Shown: piece after piece, positions 9,034 to 19,400 of the stretch
Position numbering within the stretch: the stretch's first letter is position 1
How the letters are laid out: each line of letters begins with the position of its first letter
NCBI RefSeq assembly: GCF_963583255.1
Contig: NC_084806.1
Span: 20,378,317 to 20,442,316 of the forward strand
From: Pyrus communis
Taxonomy: Eukaryota; Streptophyta; Magnoliopsida; Rosales; Rosaceae
Reading direction: 5' to 3'
DNA length: 64,000 nt
Notes under the pieces: generated by a model
The model's database searches: none
What the model was told of the DNA's origin: nothing
What the model saw: only the letters and a program-made list of their open reading frames with translations
Position numbers and translations under genes: made by a program

Positions 9034-12000
9034 AAGTTATGAGGAACTAAACCCCCCCTTGGCTAGGGGGGGATTCGAAATATATGTTTATGCTTGCATT
9101 TTGATTTGATTACTTCTAATTGCGTTTCATAAGTTGTGGATTCAATTTGTTTAACCGTTTGATTGATAACTTATTTATGTATGTTTATTGAGAATGCGCG
9201 CTTAATTTTCATGCATGAATATGACGCTAGAATATAAGTGAGTTTCACCTAATAGTTACAAACTTATATTCACAAGTAGTGGAGGTTGCTTATAAACAAT
9301 CGCGTTAAATGAATTCTTGGCATAAGTTTCATGCGTATTCCATAGTAACGAATGCCTCGTCGATGTTTATGATTTCCGTTGAACTTAATGATCTTTGTTG
9401 AATGTCTCTATCATGCGTATTCCATAGTTAGGGACTTTGATTAGGAATAATTTGGTTGTAATGCGTATTCCATTCAATCCAATGAATCTAGGGAAATCTG
9501 AAAGTTAATTTAAGCGGACCTAATTAACTTGGAGCGTTGAGAATTAATGGTTTATTGAAATGCAATTGGAAATCGTTTTATTATGTAAGTGTAACATGTA
9601 TGGAGATGAACCCCTTAGCTATTCTATCATCCATTCATTCCATTTCATCAATTTCATATTTACATTCTGTCTAGTTTATTAACTTGTTTCGTTATTTCAA
9701 TTTTCGTCAAATCCTAAATCCCCCTTTACTTTAATGTCCAATTTAGTTAGAAAGTGTATTAGTTTGTGTTTATAAGTGTTTTGATTCAATTTGTTTCACA
9801 AATTCGTCCAAATTCACCAAAGTGCTCAAAACTGCCCAGAAAGTGTTTTTAAGGCAGTTTTGAGTGTTTTGGGTGATGTTTGAGTCTTTTGGTTTGTTTT
9901 AGTGTTTCAAGCATTTAGTTTCGCATTCTTTGAGTCTAGTTTAGTGTTTTAAACTTTATTTTATGTTTTTGAGTCAGTTTCCAAGTGATTTGCAATCCCT
10001 CCTAATCCCCGGTTAAGAACGATCCCTACTTACATACTTACTACAATTGATAAAAAGAGGGTTTAATTTGTGCGCGTATAATTCTCGCATCACAGTAGAG
10101 TTAAGGTTCCTTGCAAAATATGTGATAAATTGCATTACAGAGATGCTAGAATAAAGGGAAGTCTAAGTGTGACATTGTTAATGATTGTAATCTCAACAAA
10201 CCTTTGCAACAAGTGTATGCTACTCAATTCAAGGAGACTGGAAATTTGTTTTATGATAGTCATTCTAATAGTGTGAAGAAAATCAGTGATGTATGGTACA
10301 TTGATAATGGGTGTAGCAACCATATGACCTCAAGAGAAGATCTACTTATGGATATCAATCGAAATGTCAAGGCAAAAGTACAAGTTGGTACAAGAATATT
10401 GGTTGATGTAGTTGGAAATGGTACACTTGTTATTGATAGCATGAGGGGAAAAAAGATATATAAGAGAGGTAATGTTGGTGCCAAGACTTGCAAAAAATCT
10501 GTTAAGTGTTGGACAGAGGATTGAACATGGATTCTTCTTGCTATTTGGAGAATATATGGTTGATATATTTTATGATAGATCTCTGAATAACTTGGTGGTG
10601 AGTGTCAAGCAAAGAGGAAATAAATGTTTCCCTCATGTATTCAAGTCTGGAAACCAGATTGCATTGAGTGCTAATATGGCACATAATTAAAGGTTTGGTT
10701 ACTTGAATTACAAAAGCTTAAAGTAGTTACAAGAATAAGAAACGGTGTTAGGACTGCCTAATATTCAGGTGGCTGAAAAATGTATGCCAAGGTTGTACTA
10801 TGGGAAAATATCATAGGGATGCAATTCCAAAGAATCAAGCAGGGAGAGCAAATGAGCCATTAGAGTTGGTGCACTCAGATTTGTGTGGCCCTATGCAAAC
10901 TCCAACTCCATGTGGAAATAAATACATCCCCACATTCATTTATGGCTATTCAAGAAGGTGTAGGATATATTTCTTGAGAAACAAGCCAAAGGTTTTCTTT
11001 ATTTTCAAGAAATTCAAGGCAATGGTGGAGCTTCAAAGTGGTTATTCACTGAAGAAATTGAGAACAAAAGGAGGATGAGAGTTCACTTCAAAGAAATTCA
11101 TAGAGTTTTATGAATCTATAGGCATGGAAAGGCAACTCATTGTGGCTTACACTCCACAACAAAATGGAGTTACAGAGAGAAAGAAAAAAGCAGTGGTTGA
11201 AATGGCAAAGTGTATGTTGAATGAAAAGGAACTTCCATATTGCCTTTGGGGAGAAGCAGTTCATATTGCAGTGTACTTATTGAATAGATGTCCGACAAGG
11301 CCTATAGATAATGCCACAACATTTGAGATGTTTAGTGGGAGAAAGCCAGGAATAAACACCTTAAAGTGTTTGGTTTAGTGTGCTATTCACACATACCAAG
11401 AAACTTGAGACACAAGCTAGAGGAAACAAGTGTTAAGGGCATTTTTATTGGCTATGGTACATGTGAAAAGGGCTACAAAATCTTTAATCCTGCTACACAG
11501 AAGGTAATAGTTTCTAGAGACGTGATCTCTGATGAAAATGGAAAGTGGGACTAGGAGAAAAACAAAGTGAAAGAAATATGTGTGCCATTCATTTCCAATG
11601 ATTTTTTTGGACTTAAATGAGAATGATGAAGTCACTGAATCTAGGCAACAAAATCAAGCAACTACTAAGACCTCTCCATCTTAGTTTAGTCCTAATGAAG
11701 CTTCAAGTTCATTGACCATTGCTCATAGTCCTCAGACTAGTCATTTACATTCAGAAGTATATGATTCGACCCTATTGAGTGGAGAAACTTGAGTGAAGTA
11801 TATGAACACTGCAATATCTATATTATTGAGCCTGAGAGCTATGATGATGCCTCTCTGGATGAATCATAGTAGAAAGTTATAGAAAATGAGATCTCCATAA
11901 TCGAGAAGAATAAAACTTGGGAGCTTGTGGATAGGCCAACAAATAAACATGTGATTAGAGTTAAATGGGTTTACAAAACTAAGTTGAATCTTGATGGTTT

Positions 12001-12940
12001 TGTACAAAAGAATAAGGCAAGGTTTGTGGCAAAAGGTTATGCACAGAAACTAGAAGTTGACTACAATGAAACATGTGCTCAAATTGCAAGACTTGACACA
12101 ATTCGAACACTCACTGCTCTTGCTGCAAAGAAGAAGTGGAAGTTATTTGAGCTTGACGTAAAATCTACCTTTTTGAATGGTGTGCTGGAAGAAGAAGTGT
12201 TTGTAGATTTACCTGAGGGTTTTGTTGTTCAATGAGAAGCGGATAAGGTCTATAAGCTTCTCAAAGCTTTGTATAGGTTGAAGCAAGCCCCAAAGGCATA
12301 GTATAGAGAGATAGATTCCTACTTTGCTCAATGTGGGTTTCATAAAGTACCAATGAAGCAACACTTTATACAAAGAGTAAGGAGAATTGAGAAATATTGA
12401 TTGTGTCCATTTATGTGGATGACATTGTGGTTACTGATAGTCAAAAGCTATTGCAGAATATAAAAGCTGATATGATGGGCAAGTATGAAATGATAGACCT
12501 TGGACTTTTGCATCATTTTCTAGGCATAAGGATTATGCAAATTGAGACAAGCATCTTCATTCATTAGAAGAAGTATGGTTCATCTCTGCTTAAGAAATTT
12601 GGTTTGCAAGAATGCAAAGCAGTGAGTATACCACTTGTCCCTAGTGAAAAACTAAAAAATGAAGATGGAAGTGGTTCAGTTGATGAGGCTGAGCATAGAA
12701 AGATTGTTGGTAGTCTTTTATATCTCGCTACAATAAGACCTGACATCATGTATGCAGCAAGTTTATTGGCAAGATCCATGCATTGTCCATCTAACAAGCA
12801 TTTTGGAAATGCCAAAAGAATTCTAAGGTATATCCAAGGAACATTGGATTTTGGTCTGGAGTATGTGAAAGGAAAATAAGCTGTGTTGGTTAGCTTTTAT
12901 GATGGTGACTGGAGTGGATCTGAGAATGGTATGAGGAGCA

Positions 12941-14077
12941 TGATGAGTCCATATTATACTATATATTTTACCCTAATCTTAGTTATAATTTATTGGTTAT
13001 TTTGGTAAAATTTTGATACTTTGTTATATATTTTTAATGTAGGACATTCGAATTCCTCTGGAGAAAAAATGATCAAACGGATGAATTTTGGAGTGATTCC
13101 AATTGGAGGATGTTTGTGTGCCTTTCAAGATGATTGTGTCAAAATTCCAGATTTTTCTACCAAGCCGTTTGACTGTGGCGATGAAAAGAACGCCCAGCAC
13201 GCAGCTTTTCCAGATTGACATTTCTGGACGTTTTGGGTATTTTAAAGGTCAAAGGGGCAATTTTGAGGAAGATTTCTTCTGAGGATTTATATAGGATGTC
13301 TCAAGCTTTAAAAAGAGACATTTTGGGACCAAATCGGAATTGATTTGGTCTGTGTGATTTTCTGAGAAGTCCGAATTTTAGTTTAAACAGGAAACCTTTT
13401 ATTTTATGTTTTATTATTTTATTATGTTTTCTAGTTTTATTCTAAGATCTTTTCTAGGAAGTATTTTATTTTGTAGTAGTATAAATAAGGCTTTTTAGCC
13501 ATTAGGTTGAGGGGAGAACACATGCATATTTGTAAGTTCACCTAGGGCGAATGCCACATCTTAGGGGTTGCATGGTTTTTCAAAAGGGTTTTCACAAAGC
13601 GTAACGAGTCATGCATGTTTATATTTGATTTGAATGTCACAGACGGATTTCATGTTTGATATACGTTCTAGCTTGAATGCCACAAGTAGAATATGCATAC
13701 GGAAAACCTAACCTTCAAAGTTGCATGCGTAATTCATAAGTAATTGATAAAATTGCCTAGGATTGTTAAGGGGACGGTGACACCCTAGGCCTTTTACAAT
13801 TTGGTTTTCAAAACGTTTTCTTTTATTTTCTTTACTTTGCTAATTTCTTTAATCATTTTAATTAAATTCGTTTTTATTATTTTTAAATTCAAAATCAACT
13901 TTTTTCAATCCTTGTTTTCAAATAATTAATTAAGATTTGGTATTTACATAAATTATTCAATCAATCCCTGCGGAAAATGACCTTTCTTGAGCCGTTTATA
14001 CTACAACTACCTTGTTCTCTTGTAAGTATTTTTAAGTGTTTTTATCCTTACTTTTGCAGGTGGTAAAAATCCTATTA
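12941..14077 (+). mobile_element. Solo LTR, TGATGAGTC family, in Copia-1 RNase H
   Basis: It starts TGATGAGTCCATATTATACT and is flanked by a perfect TSD, gagca (12936-12940 and 14078-14082). A related copy follows at 16499-17750. Both carry a stretch near the end, 'gagccgtttatactacaac' here, of the kind seen in Gypsy Athila/Tat LTRs. The last bases (cctatta) lack the expected final CA, which the other copy keeps. The open frame at 13021-13218 inside it shows no known motif. The host Copia-1 frame resumes directly after the TSD. Confidence 0.85.
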
Positions 14078-14500
14078 GAGCACCTCAGGCTATGCTTGCA
14101 CATTTAGAAGTGGGGTAGGCCTTTGTCAAGTAGCATTGTGTAGCTTTATCCACTGTAGAAGCAGAATACCATAAGTGCATCAGAAGCAACGACACAAGCT
14201 ATTGGCTTTGATTTGGTATAGAGGATTTTGGTGAACTTTAAGCTATAGCAACTCCTTGAATTGTGATAATACATCAACAATTGTGATCACTAGAAATTCT
14301 ATATTCCACTAGAAGACTAAGCACATTAACATAAGGTATCACTTCATTAAGGAAGCATTGCAAAAGGGTGTCATTGATTTCGTATATTGTCCAACAAAGA
14401 AGCAGCTAGCAGACATCTTTACAAAGGCATTGGCCAAGGGCCAATTCTGCTATCTGAGGGAAATTATTGGAGTGAAATCAGTGCACAATTTAAAGGGGAC

Positions 14501-14840
14501 TGTTGATATATAAATTTGTATATTGATTTAGTTTTAATACAAGTGTCCTTGTTGTATTGGAGAGTGGGGTAGAATGGCTTACGAGCCTTAGATAAGTCAT
14601 GTGTCTTTGGCTCATAAGCTAAGATAAGAGAAGACAGATAGTGATTTCAACTTCTAACGGTTATTTTGTACTGCCATGAACTCATATGTTCCGCGTGTGA
14701 ATGAATGAATATAACAACTCAGAGTCACATTCTCTGAGCTAGACTTCCTTGCATTTTTCAGCTCCCTCTTCGATCCAAATTCTATGTTGCTTCCACAGTT
14801 ATTGTGTTTTTTTTATACCTCTGCATTCCAAAAGCTAACA
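14501..14840 (+). repeat. 3' LTR of Copia-1, preceded by a polypurine tract
   Basis: The tract taaaggggac at 14491-14500 (PPT) leads into TGTTGATATATAAATTTG, and the LTR ends AAAAGCTAACA at 14840. The right flank is the receptor-kinase relic, so the element seems to have landed in or beside that gene. The 5' LTR is gone, so TSD and age cannot be tested. Confidence 0.75.
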
Positions 14841-14849
14841 CCGGATAGC

Positions 14850-15121
14850 AAGAGTGGTTCCCAGGTTTAGTATGGAAGAAGTTTGAATCCAAAAAGCTAA
14901 GAGAGTTAATGGTAACGTGCGGGGTAGAGGAGAAAGATAAAGAGAGAGCAGACAAAATGGTAAACGTAGATTTGTGGTGTTCTCATAATAGGCCTGAGTC
15001 GAGGATTTCGATGAGAGTTGTGGTGAAAATTTTGGAAGGAGATATTGAGATTCCTAGACTTTCAACTAACCTTTTTCAGCACTTGATGTTAGGCACTCCA
15101 TACCCTAGTGTATGGTACTAG
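14850..15121 (+). pseudogene. C-terminal kinase-domain relic of a receptor-like kinase (LRK10L/PR5K-like)
   Basis: Frame 2 reads EWFPGLVWKKFESKKL, then MVNVDLWCSHNRPESRISMR, then VVVKILEGDIEIPRLSTNLF and QHLM, ending at a TAG at 15119-15121. This matches the last subdomain of plant receptor-like kinases of the LRK10L/PR5K type, where ALWC-I----RP--RPSM--VV-MLEG is standard. The invariant Arg region is present as RPESRIS instead of RPS(D)RPSM. Only ~85 residues remain: the extracellular, membrane and most kinase subdomains are missing, and a stop lies at the upstream border beside the Copia-1 LTR. Membrane receptor signalling would be the ancestral role; this piece cannot encode an active kinase. 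The rest of the gene may have lain left of Copia-1, but nothing matching is visible there. Confidence 0.75.
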
Positions 15122-15497
15122 CGCTTTGGATTCAGAATTCTTCCCAAACTGTAATTGGATATAACGGTGTGTGCGCTACTTCTGTCATGAGAAAATACAA
15201 ATTATACAATATTGAAATAGCGTCTACCTAGGTAAGCCGATTTAAATCCCTCATGCTCTCTCTTTCTCTTTTGTGAAGTGTCATATATTTGCTATTGCAA
15301 GCTTTAATACAAGGGTGCCAACTTTTTGTTTGATTAATATACAGTCGCTCTATGTTGCTGCAGGCAGCTGCATAAAATGTTTTGATTTATTTTATGGAAA
15401 ATTACCTTCCTTGGCTTATAAATTATATAAGACATAAAAATGGTGTAGTCATGTCGATGTTTAATTACTTCCAATCATGCACGTAGCATTGTATCTG
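15122..15497. other. Former 3' flank of the kinase gene; no further feature seen
   Basis: AT-rich sequence between the kinase relic and the Cassandra element, without coding motifs. It may be the old 3' UTR and downstream region of the kinase gene. Confidence 0.4.
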
Positions 15498-16491
15498 TGT
15501 CATATCCCGGCCCAGCGTAGATCACTTCCCGGGCCCGCTTCACCACTGTAGCACGATATTATCTGTTTTGGGCTTACCATTCCCTCACGGTTTTGTTTTT
15601 GGGAACTCACGAGCAACTTCCCAGTGGGTCACCCATCATGGGATTGCTCTAGTCCCCTTCTCGCTTAACTTCGGAGTTCCTACGGAACCCGAAGCCAGTG
15701 AGCTCCCAAAAAGTCTCATGCTAGGTAGGGATGGGAATATACATTTAAGGATCACTCCCCTGGGCGATGTGAGATGTTACAATCCACCCCCCTTAGGGGC
15801 CCGATGTCCTCGTCGGCACACACGTGGCCAGGGTTAGGCTCTGAAACCAAATTGTCACATCCAGGCCCAGGGCGGATCACTTCCCGGGCCTGCTCCACCA
15901 TCGTAGCACGATATTGTCCACTTTGGGCTTACCATTCCTTCACGGTTTTGTTTTTGGGAACTCATGAGCAACTTCCCAGTGGGTCACCCATCATGGGATT
16001 GCTCTAGCCCCCTTCTCGCTTAACTTCGAAGTTCCTACGGAACTCGAAGCCAGTGAGCTCCCAAAAGGCCTCGTGCTAGGTAGGGATAGGAATATACATT
16101 TAAGGATCACTCCCCTGGGCGATGTGAGATGTTACAATCCACCCCCCTTAGGGGCCCGATGTCCTCGTCGGCACACACGTGGCCAGGGTTAGGCTCTGAA
16201 ACCAAATTGTCACATCCAGGCCCAGGGTGGATCACTTCCCGGGCCTGCTCCACCATCGTAGCACGATATTGTCCACTTTGGGCTTACCATTCCTTCACGG
16301 TTTTGTTTTTGGGAACTCATGAGCAACTTCCCAGTGGGTCACCCATCATGGGATTGCTCTAGCCCCCTTCTCGCTTAACTTCGAAGTTCCTACGGAACTC
16401 GAAGCCAGTGAGCTCCCAAAAGGCCTCGTGCTAGGTAGGGATAGGAATATACATTTAAGGATCACTCCCCTGGGCGATGTGGGATGATACA
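15498..16491 (-). mobile_element. Cassandra TRIM with three LTRs and two internal regions
   Basis: Minus-strand element with structure LTR (16208-16491), internal (16137-16207), LTR (15853-16136), internal (15782-15852), LTR (15498-15781). The whole is flanked by one perfect 5-bp TSD, atctg (15493-15497 and 16492-16496). Each LTR is ~284 bp and contains a 5S rRNA-like block, the diagnostic mark of Cassandra. The two internal regions are 71 bp and look identical. On the minus strand each has TGGTTTCAGAGCC right after the LTR (initiator tRNA-Met type PBS, one change) and a G-rich tract before the next LTR (PPT). No protein is encoded; movement depends on enzymes from other elements. Confidence 0.93.
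15600..15715 (-). other. 5S rRNA-derived block in a Cassandra LTR (first of three; also near 15955-16070 and 16310-16425)
   Basis: On the minus strand the LTR carries AACTCCGAAGTTAAGCGAGA and, further on, GATGGGTGACCCACTGGGAA. Plant 5S rRNA has the corresponding segments around its internal control region: box A (AGTTAAGCG) and box C (GATGGGTGACC--CTGGGAAG). In the other two LTRs the first segment reads GAAGTTAAGCGAGAAGG with one neighbouring change. The internal promoter of RNA polymerase III could therefore be kept. These are not functional 5S genes: the ends of the mature RNA are not preserved. Confidence 0.85.
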
Positions 16492-16498
16492 ATCTGCC

Positions 16499-17750
16499 TG
16501 ATGAGTCAATATTATACTATATATTTTACTTTATTCTTAATTATAATTTATTGGTCATTTTCATTGAATTTTAATACTTTGTTATATATTTATCTTGTAG
16601 TACATGCGAATCTACTTGGAAAAAAATGATCAAATGAAGACATTTTGGAGTAATTTCAATTGGAGTGATTTGAGTCTTTCAAGATGATTGTGTCAAAGTT
16701 CTAAAATTTAATTCCAAGCTGTTTGATTGTGGCGAAGAAAAGAAGCCTTAGCGCGCAGCTTTTCTAGATTGATGTTTCTGGACGTTTTGGGTTTTTTGAA
16801 GGTCACATATTTTGAGGAAGGTTCCTTATTAAGATTTGTTAGGGACATTGACCTTTTGGGACCAAATCGAAGCTGATTTGGTCGGTCAAAAGTTTGATTT
16901 TCTTTGTAGTCCAAATTTTACTTTGAATTGGAAACCTTTATTTATTATTTTAATTAGATTTCCAGATATTAGAAGAACTTGTTTAGGTTGGATAAGGAAT
17001 AAAACACTATAGTTATAGTGTAGTTGTGTATTAGGGTTCTCTGTGCACTCTTTTGGAGGATTCGGCATAACTTTTCGATTTTGTATTTCGATTATTAGAT
17101 GTTTTCTGTAATTTTCTTGTTAATAACATTTTGTTTTTTTTTTTGTTTATCATAATTGTGTGTAACTAATCCCTTTTGTTAGGATGAGACCATGAGCTTT
17201 AGCATGAATATAGTCTTTATTAAATTACTTATAATATTATATATGCATGCATACTTTGAACTAGTTATCACTGTGCTTAAATTGTCTTTGTCTTCATACT
17301 TGGTCACCATTAAGATGTTTAGATAAGTAATCAAATGCAATTTCTGTTGGTATACTACATTGGAATTGATTAATGCTTCTTGTAATCCATAAGTAATTAG
17401 TAAAATTACACAAGTAATTGGTAAAGCTACATAGGATTGTTAATGACAACTAACCCTAGTGCCTTTTACTTTTGATTTTTCTCTAAAACTGTTTTATTTT
17501 TCTTCTTGTTGCCGATTTCCTTTAATCAATTTTAATTATTTTATTTTCTGTTTTTATTAGTTAAATCACAATTTCCAAGTCTTGAGTTAAATACTTAACT
17601 AAGAATTGGTTTTAAATACAAGTTATTCATATCACTCCTTGTAGAGAACGACCTGACTTAAGCCGTTTATACTATAATTACCTTATTCTTTTGCATGTAT
17701 TTTTAAATATTTTTATCCCTACTTTTGCAAGTGGTAATAACTTTTTATCA
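16499..17750 (+). mobile_element. Solo LTR, TGATGAGTC family
   Basis: It starts TGATGAGTCAATATTATACT and ends AACTTTTTATCA. The flanking 5-mers are ctgcc (16494-16498) and ccgcc (17751-17755), a TSD with one change. It inserted two bases beyond the right TSD of the Cassandra element. It is a diverged copy of 12941-14077 in the same orientation, ~115 bp longer. No coding sequence is present. Confidence 0.8.
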
Positions 17751-17755
17751 CCGCC

Positions 17756-18086
17756 ACAAAAATATCTCTTTGCTCGCTCTCTTCAGAAATTTGCAACTTT
17801 TCTGAATTACATGACCACAGAAAAAACTGACTTCACCGACCTGGATTGACTGGAGTTAATCATGCTCGTTTCTATATCCGAAGCACGACTTTTCTGCTAT
17901 AAATAGCAAATGCCTGAATAATTATTAGCTAATCTATAATTGTGGCAGGTACGTGGGTTTCTGCCTTATATATTCATGTTGTAACTCAATGCTTATCACT
18001 GCATAATTCTAGCTAGTATCCTGGGAAGCTTTCATCCTCTCTAAATCCGGAAGCTAGCTTTCGACTTCTGGAAAATACGGTTTGAA
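17756..18086. other. Short intergenic stretch, nothing recognised
   Basis: No open frame with a known motif and no delimited repeat. It contains a TATA-like 'gctataaatag' near 17898 but no gene start that I can support. Confidence 0.4.
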
Positions 18087-18724
18087 ACTCTTGTTGGAGA
18101 ATATTATAATAATAATATTATTTTAAATTTATTAATTCAATGGAAATTAGAAGTGGAGTCTTTTGGTAGAAAGATGTGTCTACTCAAATGAAGAGTTGTA
18201 GCTTTTGTGACACACCCCGACTCGGAATGTCCACTAGGACCCCAAATCGAGCTGTGTTGGCCGACACCTGGAAGGTGACGAAGCCATAAAGTGTGATAGT
18301 GTATAAAATGTGAATAAATTTGAACCTAACAGTGTCTAAATACCAGAGTGCGCTACGAGTGGGAGCGAACCCATTTCACACACGATGTCAGAGCATAAGT
18401 AAAGTACAGTAGTGTAGGTAAGAATCATACCCTTAAAAGTAGCCACCAGTACTAAGATTAGCTATATATCCTCGTCGATACGAACTCAGCAGTTAAAAGT
18501 TGAAGGGGTACAAAACAGAAAGTGTGAGTAAGCAGTAAAACCAAGCTTTCCAAAACTATCACCTTTCTAACAGTAATAACCCCTCACTGTAGTTCCCTTA
18601 TCGTTTTCTATAGGACAGTACAACATATATACATATATCCAAACCATACTCAGAAATGACCAAAATTACGGTTTGCCATCAACTCCACCATGCATTAATA
18701 AGTAGGCCAAATGAACTTAATCAA

Positions 18725-19400
18725 TACAAAATGATATATCAATCAGAGTCATCTAAAATGTCATGTACAACTTATCCATATCTCATCAATCATGGCTAGC
18801 ATATAAGTCGGAGTCACTTATAATGATTTGTACGACTTATCCATGGCCTGGTTTGGTACTGAGGTGATTCTGAAAAAAGCTGGTATCAAAAAAAGCTGGG
18901 AGCTATTTTTGTGTTTGGTAAACATCCAGCTTCAGCTTTTTTTCATAGTTTTGGGTGAAAAAAAGCCAAAAACAAGAAGCTGCAAAACCCAGCTTTGAAA
19001 AACTGGCTTTTTTTCACATCTGTTTTACATAAAAGTTTACCAAATACCATAATACTGCTTTTTTTTTTTTCAAAAGCACTTTTACAAAAAAGTTTACCAA
19101 ACACTCTGCTGCTTTATTTCACAGCTGCTTATTCTCACAGCACAGCAGAAGCAACTTTTTTTCAAAGCACAGCAATACCAAACCAGCCCCATATCTCATC
19201 AATCATGGCTAGCATATAAGTCGGAGTCACTTATAGTGATCTGTACGACTTATCCATATCTCATCAATCATGGCTAGCATATAAGTCGGAGTCACCTCTT
19301 GTGACCTGTACGACTTATCCATATCTCATCAATCATGGCTAGCCAATAGCTCAATAAGTGTACCTGCACACGAGTCGGAACCACCTAAAGTGGTCTGTAC
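18725..19400 (+). repeat. 66-bp tandem repeat with hairpin-like units
   Basis: About four units, each built on 'tatctcatcaatcatggcta' plus 'gcatataagtcggagtcact', then a short stretch and 'tgtacgactt'. Successive units start near 18780, 19191, 19256 and 19320. Within each unit 'agtcgga' and the later 'acgact' are partly complementary, so a unit can fold into a hairpin. Weaker relatives, 'gtcggaaccacctaaagtgg' type, continue at 19374-19400 and 19481-19510. A MITE interrupts the array at 18845-19190. Confidence 0.75.
18845..19190. mobile_element. MITE with GGCCTGGTTTGGTA ends, inside the tandem repeat
   Basis: The left end, ggcctggtttggtactg, and the complement of the right end, ggggctggtttggtattg, form terminal inverted repeats. 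Comparison with intact repeat units shows that this 346-bp block interrupts 'cgacttatccat|atctcatc' with an extra 'at', so the TSD is short (2-3 bases) or blurred. The interior is rich in AGCTG/CAGCT words and in runs of A and T that can pair. It has no coding capacity. The superfamily is uncertain; PIF/Harbinger is possible from the ends. Confidence 0.7.

Larger units (their letters stand above)
7894..10092 (+). mobile_element. Solo LTR, TGATAGGAGCATATTTA family, in Copia-1 gag
   Basis: The element starts TGATAGGAGCATATTTAGGC and ends ATTCTCGCATCA, and is flanked by a perfect 5-bp TSD, cagta (7889-7893 and 10093-10097). It is 2,199 bp long. A diverged copy lies on the minus strand at 53255-55209, also flanked by a TSD. 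The start is shared with the Gypsy LTRs at 28841 and 35753, so it belongs to a related Athila/Tat-type family. There is no internal region or second LTR, so it is a solo LTR left by LTR-LTR recombination. It interrupts the Gag part of Copia-1 and so is younger than Copia-1. Confidence 0.9.
7449..14500 (+). pseudogene. Copia polyprotein relic (element Copia-1), in three pieces
   Basis: Pieces are 7449-7893, 10098-12940 and 14083-14500, separated by two solo LTR insertions. In order: a Gag end around 7620-7890; the protease region with VWYIDNGCSNHMT near 10290 (Asp kept, usual DSG now DNG); integrase with HSDLCGPM near 10877 and YTPQQNGVTERKKKA near 11150; reverse transcriptase from ~11880 (VKWVYKTKLNLDGF, FELDVKSTFLNG) with YVDD at 12412-12423; RNase H from ~12880, resuming at 14083 (FTKALAKGQF near 14420). 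At least a dozen stops and frameshifts are present. The 5' LTR and the start of Gag are lost, and the left border abuts another element at 7449. It is dead but still readable by homology. Confidence 0.9.

Noticed and set aside
15600..16425. 5S ribosomal RNA genes
   Set aside because: The 5S-like blocks lie inside Cassandra LTRs and lack the proper ends of the mature RNA.
18725..19400. CRISPR-like array of regular repeats
   Set aside because: Tandem units are directly adjacent with no unique spacers, in a plant LTR; eukaryotic sequence context.
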